In this document: piece by piece, positions 13,401-23,400 of the stretch
How positions within the stretch are numbered: the stretch's first letter is position 1
How the letters are laid out: every line of letters starts with the position of its first letter
Assembly (NCBI RefSeq): GCF_036417845.1
Contig: NC_089981.1
Coordinates: 63,453,268 to 63,517,267 of the forward strand
DNA length: 64,000 nucleotides
Source of the DNA: Apteryx mantelli
Lineage: Eukaryota; Chordata; Aves; Apterygiformes; Apterygidae
Direction of reading: 5' to 3'
Position numbers and translations under genes: made by a program
The notes under the pieces: model-generated
The model's input: the letters and a program-made list of their open reading frames with translations, nothing else
Told to the model about the DNA's origin: nothing
Databases searched by the model: none

Positions 13401-16400
13401 CCACTCAGGTAGGAACGTTCATATGACATGCTAAGACCTATCTGAGAAAAGATCTTTACTGTAGGACTTTGATTGGACTTTTTCAAGAAAAATCCGCTGG
13501 TTTCTACAGAATTTCTGGTCATATTGTTTCACCACTTCCTCTATAGTGCCTGTAGCCTGTAATCTTTAGTCTTTGCTGGTCTTTAGCCCTTTTCCTCAAA
13601 CATCATTCTACATTTCATGATTCTAAATTCCAACTACAACAAATTTTAATTTATTTATTAAATAAAGAATGTTTCTAAAATGTCATGAAGTTGTATACCT
13701 GTTTCATAGCTGCCATTCTTTTATTTAAAAGACAGAATCTAACACCTCTTTACTCTTAACTGTTCCATTTGAGATCTCTTGTGAGTGAGTTTCTGCCACA
13801 GACAGGGATTTCCTTTTTTTTTTTTTTTAATATAGTACATATTTGTAATTGGACAAAGCATTAGATGGGAATTTCACAAGTGCAAAATCTGTTGCAAAGT
13901 TTCTGCCTTCCATTTTGATTGGTCTATCTTAAACGTCATCAGCCCATCATAAGTATGCCTTGTTTGGGAGAGGGGAAAATTTGCTTGGATGGTAACTTTT
14001 GGGACTACCTGAGCTCTCCATGCTTTTTCTTTCCTGTCTCTTTGGCTTCCATGCCATAAGCTTGCACTTACAGACAACATACTTGGTTGTATTGGGAAAA
14101 TGATAGACTGCTCTGTAAAATGAGAATCCATTCACAATGACAACTCACGGTCCAGTCTGTACTTAGTAACATAAATCAAATGCTGCATTTTTTTGTGTGA
14201 TAGGAGGAGATGGCTCCCCTCTGCTTGCTTGCTTTTAGTCAGTTTATATTCTGGGTGTGAGACCTCAAATCTTTCCATGTTCCTGAGTAAGAGATTCCAA
14301 ATAGCTTGTTCACTTTCATAAATCAGATTTGAAGACTTTGTTACTCTTCAGCCTTGAGTTTTCCAACACTTGGCAACATTCGTATCTGAAACTCTTCTGT
14401 TCTGGAAGCTTATTTCTCTCTGGGAAATAGAAATACTTCTCACCTGATTTTTCACTGATAATTAGCACCAACAGTGTCAATGACCATTTCAAAACAGCCT
14501 TAATTTATTATTGACTTGTTTGTTGGTGAGATATTTATTGCCAATTTGGTAATTCTTGGAAATTTTTTTCCCTCTTTTTCTCCAAGGAGTGAAGCCCCAT
14601 CAGTGCCAAATTTGTGGGAAGACATTTTCCCAGAGTGGTAGCAGAAATGTGCATATGAGGAAACACCACTCCCGAATCGGAACAGCTGGCAGCAGAGAGC
14701 GAGAACAGCCAGGTAAGGATGGGAAGCTATTCTCTATGGGGAAGAAGTGCAGGAAGGAATTGGTGGATGGTCAGGAAGAAGGGAAGATGTCTGTCCTGAA
14801 AATAAGAGAGTACAAGCTAGTAGGGAATAATGTATTTTTCCTCTTGGAGATGAGGATATATTGCTATCAGGGAGAGATACTCTCCCCTTGTCTAAGATAG
14901 AAAACAAAGGTATTTTTCTGTATACGGTCAAGGGCAGATAGGTTTACTGTTTTCAAAATTAACTTGTATCTGATTTATTTTTTACATGGAATATGTGCCC
15001 TTCATGATATGTTCTTGTTGTAAGAAACCTTTTTTTTAATGCTATGTGAATTATTTAAAGAGAAGGCCAAGACTGCCTGAAATCCTGCCATACTGAGGCT
15101 CAAAACAATCAATATAGGAGTTACCACCCGTTGGAGTGCCGGATGCCCAAAGAGTAGGAGCTGATAAAGTAGGTGCTTAGGGAAGAAGTCTATGTGACTT
15201 GGAGGGCCAAAAGTCAGGGATTGTAGTAGATGATGCAGTATCATTACATCATAAGAATTTTGTTTTACCCTATTTTCACAATAGAGTCACTGATGGGGAG
15301 CAGTTTGCTGGAAGAATCTACAGTGCATAGTAAGAATCTCATCTCCATGAACTCTCAGCCTAGCCTCGGGGTTGAGTCTCTGCACTTGCCAGATACTGAA
15401 TCTATTATTGGAGTGGAGGAGGGTGAGACCAGCTGCTCTTTTTTCCGCCCTCTTATATGTGGTGACTGAAGTGGGTTCGATCAGTCCTCCTAGAGGCTCA
15501 TCATGTTGCAGTGGGATGAGTGAACATTGCTTTTACTGTGCACAGCGGGGGTGGGTAAATGAAGAATGAGTCATAAAACTGGAGTTGGAGAAGACCTACT
15601 GGACCAAGTTTCTCTCTTGCAGAGCTTCGGGGGTGAAGTCTGCTGCTTAGGTGTCATTTAGCCCATGTTGTGGAACGCCATTTCAAAACTGTTACTGCAG
15701 TCCATTCTCTTAAAGCCTAAAGCATTTGCATTGCTGGGGCACATAGGAGTCCCAGCTAAGGACCAGGACCTCATTGTGCTAGGCACTGTACAAATACTGA
15801 GTATCTTGAGTAACAGGCCTTCCATCCTTTACCTTCAGAGACTATATGCTAATACATCTCACTGTCAGAAGCTGATTTAATATCTGAAATAAATGTACTA
15901 CTCAATATCATTTAATTACATTTGCTGTGTTCTTTTCCTGCTTTCCTCAGTCACTTTTCCCCAAAATTTGTTTGGTGTATCACTTTCTTTAAATTGGTCT
16001 ACTTGTAGATGTTTTGAATTTTTCTGAACTTGAAGGCTTTCCTCAGAATTAGCATTATTAAGAATGCAAAGTTTTGCTAGGATACTGTGCACCTATACAG
16101 AGAAAGCTTTGAGTTTATATTGATCCCCAGCTGAATGTAAAGGTGCTGCTGTTGGTAAAGGTATTGTGATTTGGAGGTTCTTGCAGTAGCTCTGCCACAT
16201 GCCTGTGAACCTGGACCTGATGTGGTTTTGCCACCATTTCATCACTTGATCAGCCCCAGAGAGATCAGTAACAGGGAGATGCTGTAGTGAGATGTCTCCT
16301 TTACTACAGTAATTTTATAGGTCAGCTGAACAAGTTGTAATTCTTTCAACTAAAAATAAGAAAATATTTCAGTATGATGCTAAATTTGAGAACAAAAGTG

Positions 16401-19400
16401 GAAAATCTTTATTTCCATACCATCTTCTGAAATATATAAAGAGAATAAATATAAGAAATGTAATCCTACTTTCAGAACAACACTTTGCTTAGGAGGATGA
16501 TAGCAAGTTGCAGTTACTTGGTTTGGTGCTTTTACTTTCCTCAGATTTCAGCAATTTCAGTTTAGGGACCAACACTAAGACTTGGGTTTACCTGTCACTG
16601 TATTTATGCAGGAGTCACTGTATTTATGCAGGACACTTTAGTATTTGTTAAAGGCACATAACATACTATCATATATTAATTTAAAGTTCAAGCCTTTATT
16701 CCTCCTTTTTTAAGTCTTTTACCCTTTGCACACTTGGAAATTCCTCTTTCCAATATTATCAAGTATTATTATGGAAATTTGAAATCAATTTTAGCTGAGA
16801 CCTTGCAGTTTGTAGATGCTGATTTGAAGTCCAAAATGGCACAACTTTAGAGAGGGGAAAAATGAGAAAATTTGCCTCTGGGCTGAACATAATTTATTGT
16901 GAGATCAACAGCCCATGATGGGACCTCTGCAACAGTTCTGTTAGTATTTGTTGCTAAGGATTATCTTTGTGCTATACAGATTTTGGCAAAGGCCACTGCC
17001 AGATTAAATATACCCTAGCTGGGTTTTCTTTTGGAATTTTTATAGAAGATGAGACTGAGGGAGGGGAGGTAACATTAGAAGAGATTAATATGCCAGCAGG
17101 AGGTAAGAGGATCTTTGGTTGTTTTGGACACAGTAGACAGTCATATGGTCTGGTTAAAATGCCACCTGGATTCAGGAAAGTAGTCTTGCCTTGCTATGTG
17201 TTTTTTAGAAATCTCAAGAGGCAGCAAACTTGTCAAATCAAAACTAGTTTCCGATGTCTTCACAGAAATATTCTTAAACTGGATGGCAGTCTTCTGGATG
17301 GTTGCTCAAATTCTGAACCTGAATTACAAACCTTAAAAGCTCTTACCAACGACTTTGGTAAATCTAGATAAATTCAGGTTCTGCCTCATCTTTGGCTCTG
17401 TTTTCTGCTTTCTTTCAGCTGCAGGAATTCCAAATGTCAGTTTAAAACAAAATTTGATTGATAGTTGGTGTTTGTCATCCATGCCATATGCTTATAGCTT
17501 TTAACCTATGTGTGGCACCAGTTTCCCAGTAGATGTCATCAGAAAAATGAGCATTCTGGAAACTGCTGGCTGAGCCAGTTATACTCAAGGTGACTGTGAG
17601 CTAGTACAACATGCTATAGCTGCAGCCTTTGGGGAGTAAGCTGGATAGATCAAGAAGTTTAGCAAAGCAGTTGTAGGTGATGAAGATAATACACATTCCA
17701 TGCAATATACAGAGGATAGGATAGTCTTCCCCTACATGTAAAGCGTTAAGAATCAATTGACTGTGTGTTTTCAAAAGCAGGAAGAAAACAGGGATGTAGT
17801 AACAGAAGAAGATGGAAGCCATGAAAAAACACACAACAGGCTGCAAGGACTCTAGAAGGAGAGGTGTAAGACTTGAACCCAAAGCACATTCTGAGCAGGC
17901 AGATTAATTGTCATATTCTCCTGGAGCCAAAATTAAACGATAGTCTCAAAATGGACTACAAGATGGAGAACATGACTGTGTTTCAGTCACCAGGAAGCTA
18001 ACTTCAGGAGCTGCTGTTCATGTTAAATCAGCACATGAGACTTCCTGCTTGGGGGTGGGGTGAAGGGAAGAGCATGCTGAGCTCCAGCACGTGGAGGATG
18101 TTAATTACTGTTTGACCAAGTATCAGTCAGTCTTCCTGCTGGGACTTCTTGGTGCTAAAATTACTTTGTTCCTGAATTAGTACACTATGAGATATATGTA
18201 CTAGTAAATTTCTATTAAGTTCATTCCCTTCTTATGTTCCAGATACATGCATAGAAGCCTAAGTGGGCTTTAGACCAGAGATTTGGAGCATAGAAGAAAT
18301 CTTTCCTCCCTCCCTCAATGCTGACATGGTATAGTGACAACAAGGTTGCATTACTCCTCTTTTCTATGTGATACAGGAGAAAGAACAGCCTTTATGTGTC
18401 CTACACAATTAAACCTATGTAGAAACTGGTACGCTGATATGGCCTTCCTTGAACCCTCCCAGGTGACTACTTCCGAGTGTAGAAAATCTCTACAGTGGAA
18501 CAAGTATTTCCCAAACAGTTGTGAATTTCTCCAATCAAGGACTGTATTTGAATAGGCTAATTCCATCTGTGACACAGCACTCAACGTAGTCATTGTGTAG
18601 AAAGCTCTTCAACCAGAAGAGGAAGAAAAAAAAAAGGAAAACTAGAAGCCTAAACTTAGATTTGGTGAAGATTCTTTAGGTCAGTAAGACAGACTGCTGC
18701 AACCCAATGCATTCAGCTATATGCCAGCTTGGATTGATTTCTGAACCTGAAACCTGGGGGCCATAAATTCCTGGATCTAGAGCTTTGTTATGATTAAAAA
18801 TGCGATGATCTCAATTTTGTACCTTTATCTAATATGGTAGCCTTTACAGATACTGATCTGTACTGATCTGATTTCTAATCTGATGATGAGGTTTTGTTGT
18901 TATGGTTTAAGGACAAATGGATTGAGTTAAAGAACATAAAAACAGACACAATTTCCATTTAAGAAGTGAGGAAAAGATTCATAAAGAAATTGGACAACAC
19001 AGAAACATCAAATAGCCATTTTAAAATCTTTTAATCTCAAAGTGCTTTGATATCATAATACTCAGAAAACATCCCAGGTAGTAAGGGTTTGTATTTTGGG
19101 GAATCTTATTATTACCAGGTAAGGGATGATCTCTAATATGTGAGCTATACTATTTAAGATGCCCCAGGCATTAGAGTGCAACATACTTATAGGTAATACC
19201 TAATCTTGCTTCCACCAGATTGCATCTTTGATACACCAGTAATAAGAGAATTAGGACAATAACATCCAAACTGATGCATTGTTTAATTACAACAACCTTC
19301 CTAATTTTTTTTTGTTTTTCAGGTCAAATTAAAAAATGATAGGTGTTTAAAACTGAGTTTTAAATAGTGGAATATGGGAGAGATATTAATATAGAAAGAC

Positions 19401-19769
19401 TATTGCTTCTTCCTAATGGGAGGAAGGAGCAGAGCTGCTAATTAGTAAATGGAGAGGTAACATGCCAGAGAAGAACTTTTCTCTGAGTCTTCTTATGAGG
19501 TAAGTCATATCCTGTTATTCTGTAGAAATATCTTGCTTAAATTTCTTCTAATGCATATATGGATAAACCAGGTTTTAGCACACTGAAAGGAATCTTTCCC
19601 TTTCTGTAGGCTTCTGTGGCATGAACACAAGGAGCTGATGCTAAAGGATGCATCTCTTCAATCTTTCATATCTACTTTTATACAGAGCTATTGCTTGAAT
19701 GTTTTTAACTTTCTTTTTGCTTCAGGCAGTCTCTTGACAGGGAATAGCTCACATGAGGAACACTTGTGA
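7281..19769 (+). CDS. ZNF410: ZNF410 zinc finger protein, multi-exon (partial at N-terminus)
   Basis: Orthologue of human ZNF410 (478 aa), a nuclear C2H2 protein known to bind clustered motifs at CHD4 and sustain its expression. Coding exons seen: 7281-7416, 7715-7948, 8247-8438, 9335-9494, 10372-10553, 13319-13408, 14587-14712, 15285-15422 (1258 nt), all with AG/GT borders and matching phases. The N-terminal half is acidic and Ser/Thr-rich, with conserved DLQPSDSTSFILLNLTRAG and EHLVFVQDEAEDSGNDF. Five tandem fingers follow, four of type C-x4-C and the fifth C-x2-C. The first residues (human start MLSDELESKPE) are not found in the window. The human C-terminal segment after the LPDTESIIG region is not recognised; a short terminal exon at 19726-19769 fits by phase. 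Identity is certain; the 3' end of the model is not. Confidence 0.9.
7715..7948 (+). CDS. ZNF410: ZNF410 coding exon (NVGPDGEETRAQ...)
   Basis: Acceptor TTCACTAG, donor GCAG/GTAATT. Encodes DDERDLTSPSHTNSSKDV, LRSLQVNVGPDGEETRAQ and DLQPSDSTSFILLNLTRAG. The start of the segment is diverged from human, the rest closely conserved. Confidence 0.95.
8247..8438 (+). CDS. ZNF410: ZNF410 coding exon (EHLVFVQDEAEDSG...)
   Basis: Acceptor TTTTTTAG, donor AATG/GTAGGA. Encodes GLGSPAEHLVFVQDEAEDSG then WFLRVQELAHDSLIAATR and AQLAKNAKASNN, matching the human acidic segment before the fingers. Confidence 0.95.
9335..9494 (+). CDS. ZNF410: ZNF410 coding exon, zinc finger 1
   Basis: Acceptor TTCTTCCAG, donor CACCG/GTGAGC. 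Encodes GENVHLCSGDGQPKD, then VERKLKCTVEGCDRTF and VWPAHFKYHLKTH: finger 1 with C-x4-C and H-x4-H. The Arg codon after the last His is split by the intron. Confidence 0.96.
10372..10553 (+). CDS. ZNF410: ZNF410 coding exon, zinc fingers 2 and 3
   Basis: Acceptor TTGCTTTCCAG, donor CACTG/GTGTGT. Finger 2 reads CPAEGCGKSF then QRLKVHMRTH; finger 3 CTELGCGKQF then GNLKNHLRIH. They are joined by the NGEKPFV linker, as in human. Confidence 0.97.
10554..13318 (+). other. ZNF410: ZNF410 intron, 2.8 kb
   Basis: No coding or RNA feature seen. It contains a GTTT tetranucleotide run near 11540-11563 and AT-rich unique-looking sequence. Confidence 0.7.
13319..13408 (+). CDS. ZNF410: ZNF410 coding exon, zinc finger 4
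   Basis: Acceptor CCCTTGTAG, donor CTCAG/GTAGGA. Encodes GEKPFLCEAQGCGRSF and AEYSSLRKHLVVHS, finger 4 with C-x4-C and His ligands intact. Confidence 0.96.
14587..14712 (+). CDS. ZNF410: ZNF410 coding exon, zinc finger 5
   Basis: Acceptor TTTCTCCAAG, donor GCCAG/GTAAGG. Encodes GVKPHQCQICGKTF, SQSGSRNVHMRKHH and then a GTAGSREREQP tail. The linker reads GVKPH where human and most C2H2 proteins have GEKPH (GTG instead of GAG). Confidence 0.94.
15285..15422 (+). CDS. ZNF410: ZNF410 coding exon after the fingers
   Basis: Acceptor TTTTCACAATAG, donor GAGGAGG/GTGAGA. Encodes SLMGSSLLEESTVHSKNLI, SMNSQPSLGVESLHLPD and TESIIGVEE, the counterpart of human LMGSSLLEEASVPSKNL through LGVDD. It ends one base into a codon. 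Confidence 0.92.
15423..19725 (+). other. ZNF410: ZNF410 3' intron region
   Basis: Non-coding as far as I can tell, apart from the possible alternative terminal exon at 16187-16287 discussed in the findings. A 19-20 base unit (GTCACTGTATTTATGCAGGA) is tandemly duplicated around 16594-16633. Repeat-like pieces near 15570-15810 are listed separately. Confidence 0.5.
15570..15810. repeat. Possible ancient interspersed repeat fragments
   Basis: ACTGGAGTTGGAGAAGACCT near 15580 resembles the reverse complement of a CR1 3' tail. Further on, CATTGTGCTAGGCACTGTAC near 15774 resembles an old repeat widespread in reptile and bird genomes. Both are calls from memory on degenerate sequence. Confidence 0.3.
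19726..19769 (+). CDS. ZNF410: ZNF410 candidate terminal coding exon
   Basis: A strong pyrimidine tract and CTTCAG acceptor precede GC-AGT-CTC, which continues the phase left by the exon ending at 15422 (one base). It would encode GSLTGNSSHEEHL then TGA. An AATAAA signal lies about 460 bases downstream, a sensible 3' UTR length. The peptide does not resemble the human C-terminus, so this is a phase- and splice-site-based proposal only. Confidence 0.35.
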
Positions 19770-20225
19770 GGACTAAGGGAGGCTGCAGAGTTTGTTGGGT
19801 TGGACAAGAAGTGCTCTAAACAAGAGTTAATCTTTTTTTTTTTTTAAAGTTCTTGCCTCTCACCCCAGTGACTAAATTCTTGCATCTCACCCCAGTGCAA
19901 TTCTTAGGTGTTATCCTAGAACAGTATGTTCCTAAGGGTTAACCTGAGAATCTTGAATTAAAAAAATAACCAAGAGATGATTGATGGAGTCTTCTGCTAG
20001 GTCTTATGTTGCCACCTCCTTTCCTCTCTGTTCCTCCTGAAGCTCTCCTTCCTCTGCAGTACAGTTGTCCTTTTCACCCTGAGGCTTTGGTGCTCTGCAG
20101 AAACAGTAATTGTCTAAGCACTGGAAATGTTTTGCATGTGCTTACTTCCTGCTTTGTCCTGTGCGTAGGAAGTAGAATGCTTGCCTAGCAGTCACAGGAG
20201 TTAAGATTGAGAATCTATGATGCTT

Positions 20226-20231
20226 AATAAA
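20226..20231 (+). terminator. ZNF410: AATAAA poly(A) signal, probable ZNF410 3' end
   Basis: Canonical hexamer in CTTAATAAAAGG, the last plus-strand signal before the FAM161B terminal exon on the opposite strand. Confidence 0.5.
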
Positions 20232-20244
20232 AGGAGCAGAGCTG

Positions 20245-20250
20245 ATTTAA
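20245..20250 (-). terminator. FAM161B: ATTAAA poly(A) signal, probable FAM161B 3' end
   Basis: TTTAAT on the plus strand is ATTAAA on the minus strand, about 90 bases past the proposed FAM161B stop. It lies within 20 bases of the opposite-strand AATAAA, so the two 3' ends probably overlap. Confidence 0.45.
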
Positions 20251-20339
20251 TTTTGCCTACACTAATGATACGAACTGGAATGCTTTTATAAAAAAAGGAA
20301 AATATTTCTAGTCAAAGGCAAAAGAGTTGTATTATATTA

Positions 20340-20474
20340 TTACCTGTGAATGTTAGGGTCTTCTTCCAGAAAGTCAGTGGCATCTTTTCCTTTTTTCCTT
20401 ACAAATTCTTCGCTTAGCCCAACCTGCTGGAGGGTGTGTCTGTAGCGACGCTCTGCTTCTTGACGAGCATCACG
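20340..20474 (-). CDS. FAM161B: FAM161B last coding exon
   Basis: Acceptor CTTCATAG on the minus strand, then RDARQEAERRYRHTLQQVGL and SEEFVRKKGKDATDFL. Reading on through a weak donor-like AG/GTAATA gives PNIHR then TAA at 20342-20340, followed by ATTAAA about 90 bases further. I therefore take it as terminal; human has a longer tail, so a further spliced exon is possible. Confidence 0.8.
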   Translation of the reverse strand, partial: RDARQEAERRYRHTLQQVGLSEEFVRKKGKDATDFLEEDPNIHR

Positions 20475-23400
20475 CTATGAAGTTGAAACTTAAAACAGTA
20501 AGTATGTAGAACTGGGCTTCCACATAATGGTCAGGTTTTAAAGTTCATGGCTGTTACTCCTAATGAGAACAACAGGGCACAAAGCCCCTATCCAGTATTA
20601 CTGTCATCCACAGAGTACAGTACCAACGTTAAATACTAGGAAATTGTATCCCACAGCTCTCTCAAAGCAGGAGCTCACCTTCTTCTGCTCCTGTTCTTTT
20701 TTTCTTCCTTCTTCTGTTTCCTTACCTCTAGTGCACTCCAGTCTTAACAGACTAGCATACTCGTGTCTGAGTCCTGACTCTGACACTCTAATTGAAAATA
20801 TGTGCAAAAAAAGGGTTGTGAGAAATTATGGAAGCCTAGTCACTTGCAACTTGTAAGCACTAACCACAGTGGAGTTCAATAAACAGAGCTTGTGAAAGAG
20901 CTTCACATCAGCTCATCTTCAGAAAACTGAAAACCAGGCATCTTGGTTCCTATCTCCTTACTGACTCCTTGCAAATTAATATTGTCTGAGATGACAGTTT
21001 TCCAGAGGGCCTGGCCAATTCCAAAAGATTAAGGTGTTATGTATGGAAGGATAGAAATCTTGTCTCAAGATGAGTGAATGCCATTGATACTAGTTAATTC
21101 TTACCAATCTAACAAACAGAAATATTATAAAAATTTATCACACAAATGTGTTTTCTGCCTCCGATAACCAAGGGGATGCTTCTGTTGTGAAATCTTAAAT
21201 CAACATATAGCTATATATTGTCATTATGTCTCTAACCAGATAGCTATCAACCCTGCAAGGAGACAGAACTGAAAGGGAAAACTCAGAGAAAGATACGTTC
21301 TACAGAGTAAGGTTTGTATCTACCTTTCTAGTACAATACAGATAAGCAAATGGTACTGTTAGGATGAGATGTGCTGAACACAACCACAGACTGTAGAGCT
21401 TGCAGGTGATATAAGTGACTTAACTATCATTAATGTTTTTCAAGTAGCACTAGAGATATGAAGAACAAATGCTCAACTGGAAAAGGTTTAAAAAATTTAA
21501 AATTTCTAGACTATAGGCTATTGTATTCAGGGGCAGAATCAGGTATTCATACAATATTTGGTGTGATAAAGCCTTAATTTTGATCAGGCCTTGTATTTTG
21601 ATTGCAATATTTATGAGGTATTGGAAAGCCCTACAACCATGAAATCAGTCTGCGTGGTTTTTCAAGGAGTGGGAAAGAGTTTAAAAAAACACTTGAGTGG
21701 CTGTTCCATGTGTTATTTCGACTGTAGTCTAGAGACTAAACAAACATTTGCATCTTCTTATCCAAGACCAACTTGAGACTAGATTTCCTAATTCCTGTCT
21801 TAGTGAAAGACAATGTATCCTGTCATCCAGAAACACTCTGGAACTTTGACCAGTTACCTTGGTGACCTGTTCAAAGAGGTATGGTCTGTTCTTGACTCGC
21901 AGCTGCATTTCTTCCAGCTCCTTTCTGTATTCCTTTGTTCTTTCTCTGATACTTTGCCTGAAATGGAAAAGTTCCCTGTCTAATCAAAGTTCCCTCTTAC
22001 TGTAGCTGATCAGGAACCAGGAATTCTCAATAACTATTTTTGTCCTTTAAATGTCTCTGGTAATTGTCTTGATTCTGAATGCTGGCCAAAACACTGTTAT
22101 TTCTGGCAAGTTACGTACCCTTAGCAAAGCTTTACTACTAGAGTGTGAGCAGAGAACCTGTGTTCACATTTTTACAAAACCGTATCTTCTGTATGTTTTT
22201 CCAGATGACACATTTCAGTTGGCTGGCTTGTACAAATTATTTGCTACAAATGCTAATTTAAAAGAAACTATTCTGTTTGGAAAGAGTACTGCTAGACTGT
22301 CAAGAAATCCAAATGAATGTGAAAGGGGTATGGCAGCCAAAAATATTAGGTTGGGAAAGTAGGCTCTTAGGCCCAATTCCTCCTAAAGAATTTTCTGATG
22401 ATCCTCAGTTATTGCAGCAAACAGTTATCTATGTGCAGAATAGTATACTGACCAGTTCTGTTTTGCCTTCTCTTTGTGTGTTTCCTCCAAACTTTTATGT
22501 GGATCCAGGGCTTTTGCTCGGCTATTCACTGATTTATGGATAGCTTGACACTTTTTTTTGTGTTTCTCCAGCCAATTATTTCCTTCTTTGTCCCTTTCCT
22601 TTTTGTTGTCTTGGGAATATCTATATAGGCGAAAGTTAGTAATGAGATAACAGGTTCACTCCAGAGTGCTAGTCTGTGTGCTAGCTGAGATTTTCACTTT
22701 TGTAGTCCTGTAGGGAGAAAAGCAGTTTCAGACAGGCAACTATGCAACTCTCAAAACAGTTGCAAAGCAGGGCAAGAGATAGCAAGGAAAGAAGACCAGC
22801 TATAGTGAGAAACATTTAGAAAGGGTTAATAGGTGCTTGATACAAACAAATGTGCATATAAAACACAGCATGATAATACAAAAGAATGTGACAGGAAGAG
22901 GTATCTCACTGAAGCTGGAGATGCGTGTGTTTTTTTCAGTAAATACTACATATTTTAAATCTTGGAAATGTAGCTGACATGATGAGAGAAAGCATTAACT
23001 TTTTTTCTCCATTTTTGTTATTAGTTGGGGTATGGTCTTGTAGACAAACTTTTCTACTTACCTAATAGCAGATTCTCTTTTTCTTGTTGCATCTGTAATA
23101 TGCACTGGAAGGGTATTGGAAGAAAGAGAGGAAAGTCCAGTCAGAGAATGACTTTTTTGCATGGAAACCTTGGAAAGCTGCTGGGAATCCTGAAAGAAAT
23201 GGAGTTTGATTCAGTACATTTTTTCACAGTACAGAATCTCCTCTGTTCTTTGTCTACCAAAGAGATCAGTTGGGGCACATGGGCAATCCACTCATTCTTC
23301 TCTCTTCCATCAGTAGGAATTAACATGGGGATGGGGTGATGGAAGAGAAGCAAGGAGACTTGATTAGGAATATGGAAGGGTGGGCTGAGCCTTAGGTGTT

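Noticed and set aside
16187-16287. Alternative ZNF410 terminal exon reading VALPHACEPGPDVV and on to a stop
   Set aside because: The phase fits and PDV/HHL echo the human C-terminus, but the similarity is too weak and the acceptor context poor; kept only as a finding.
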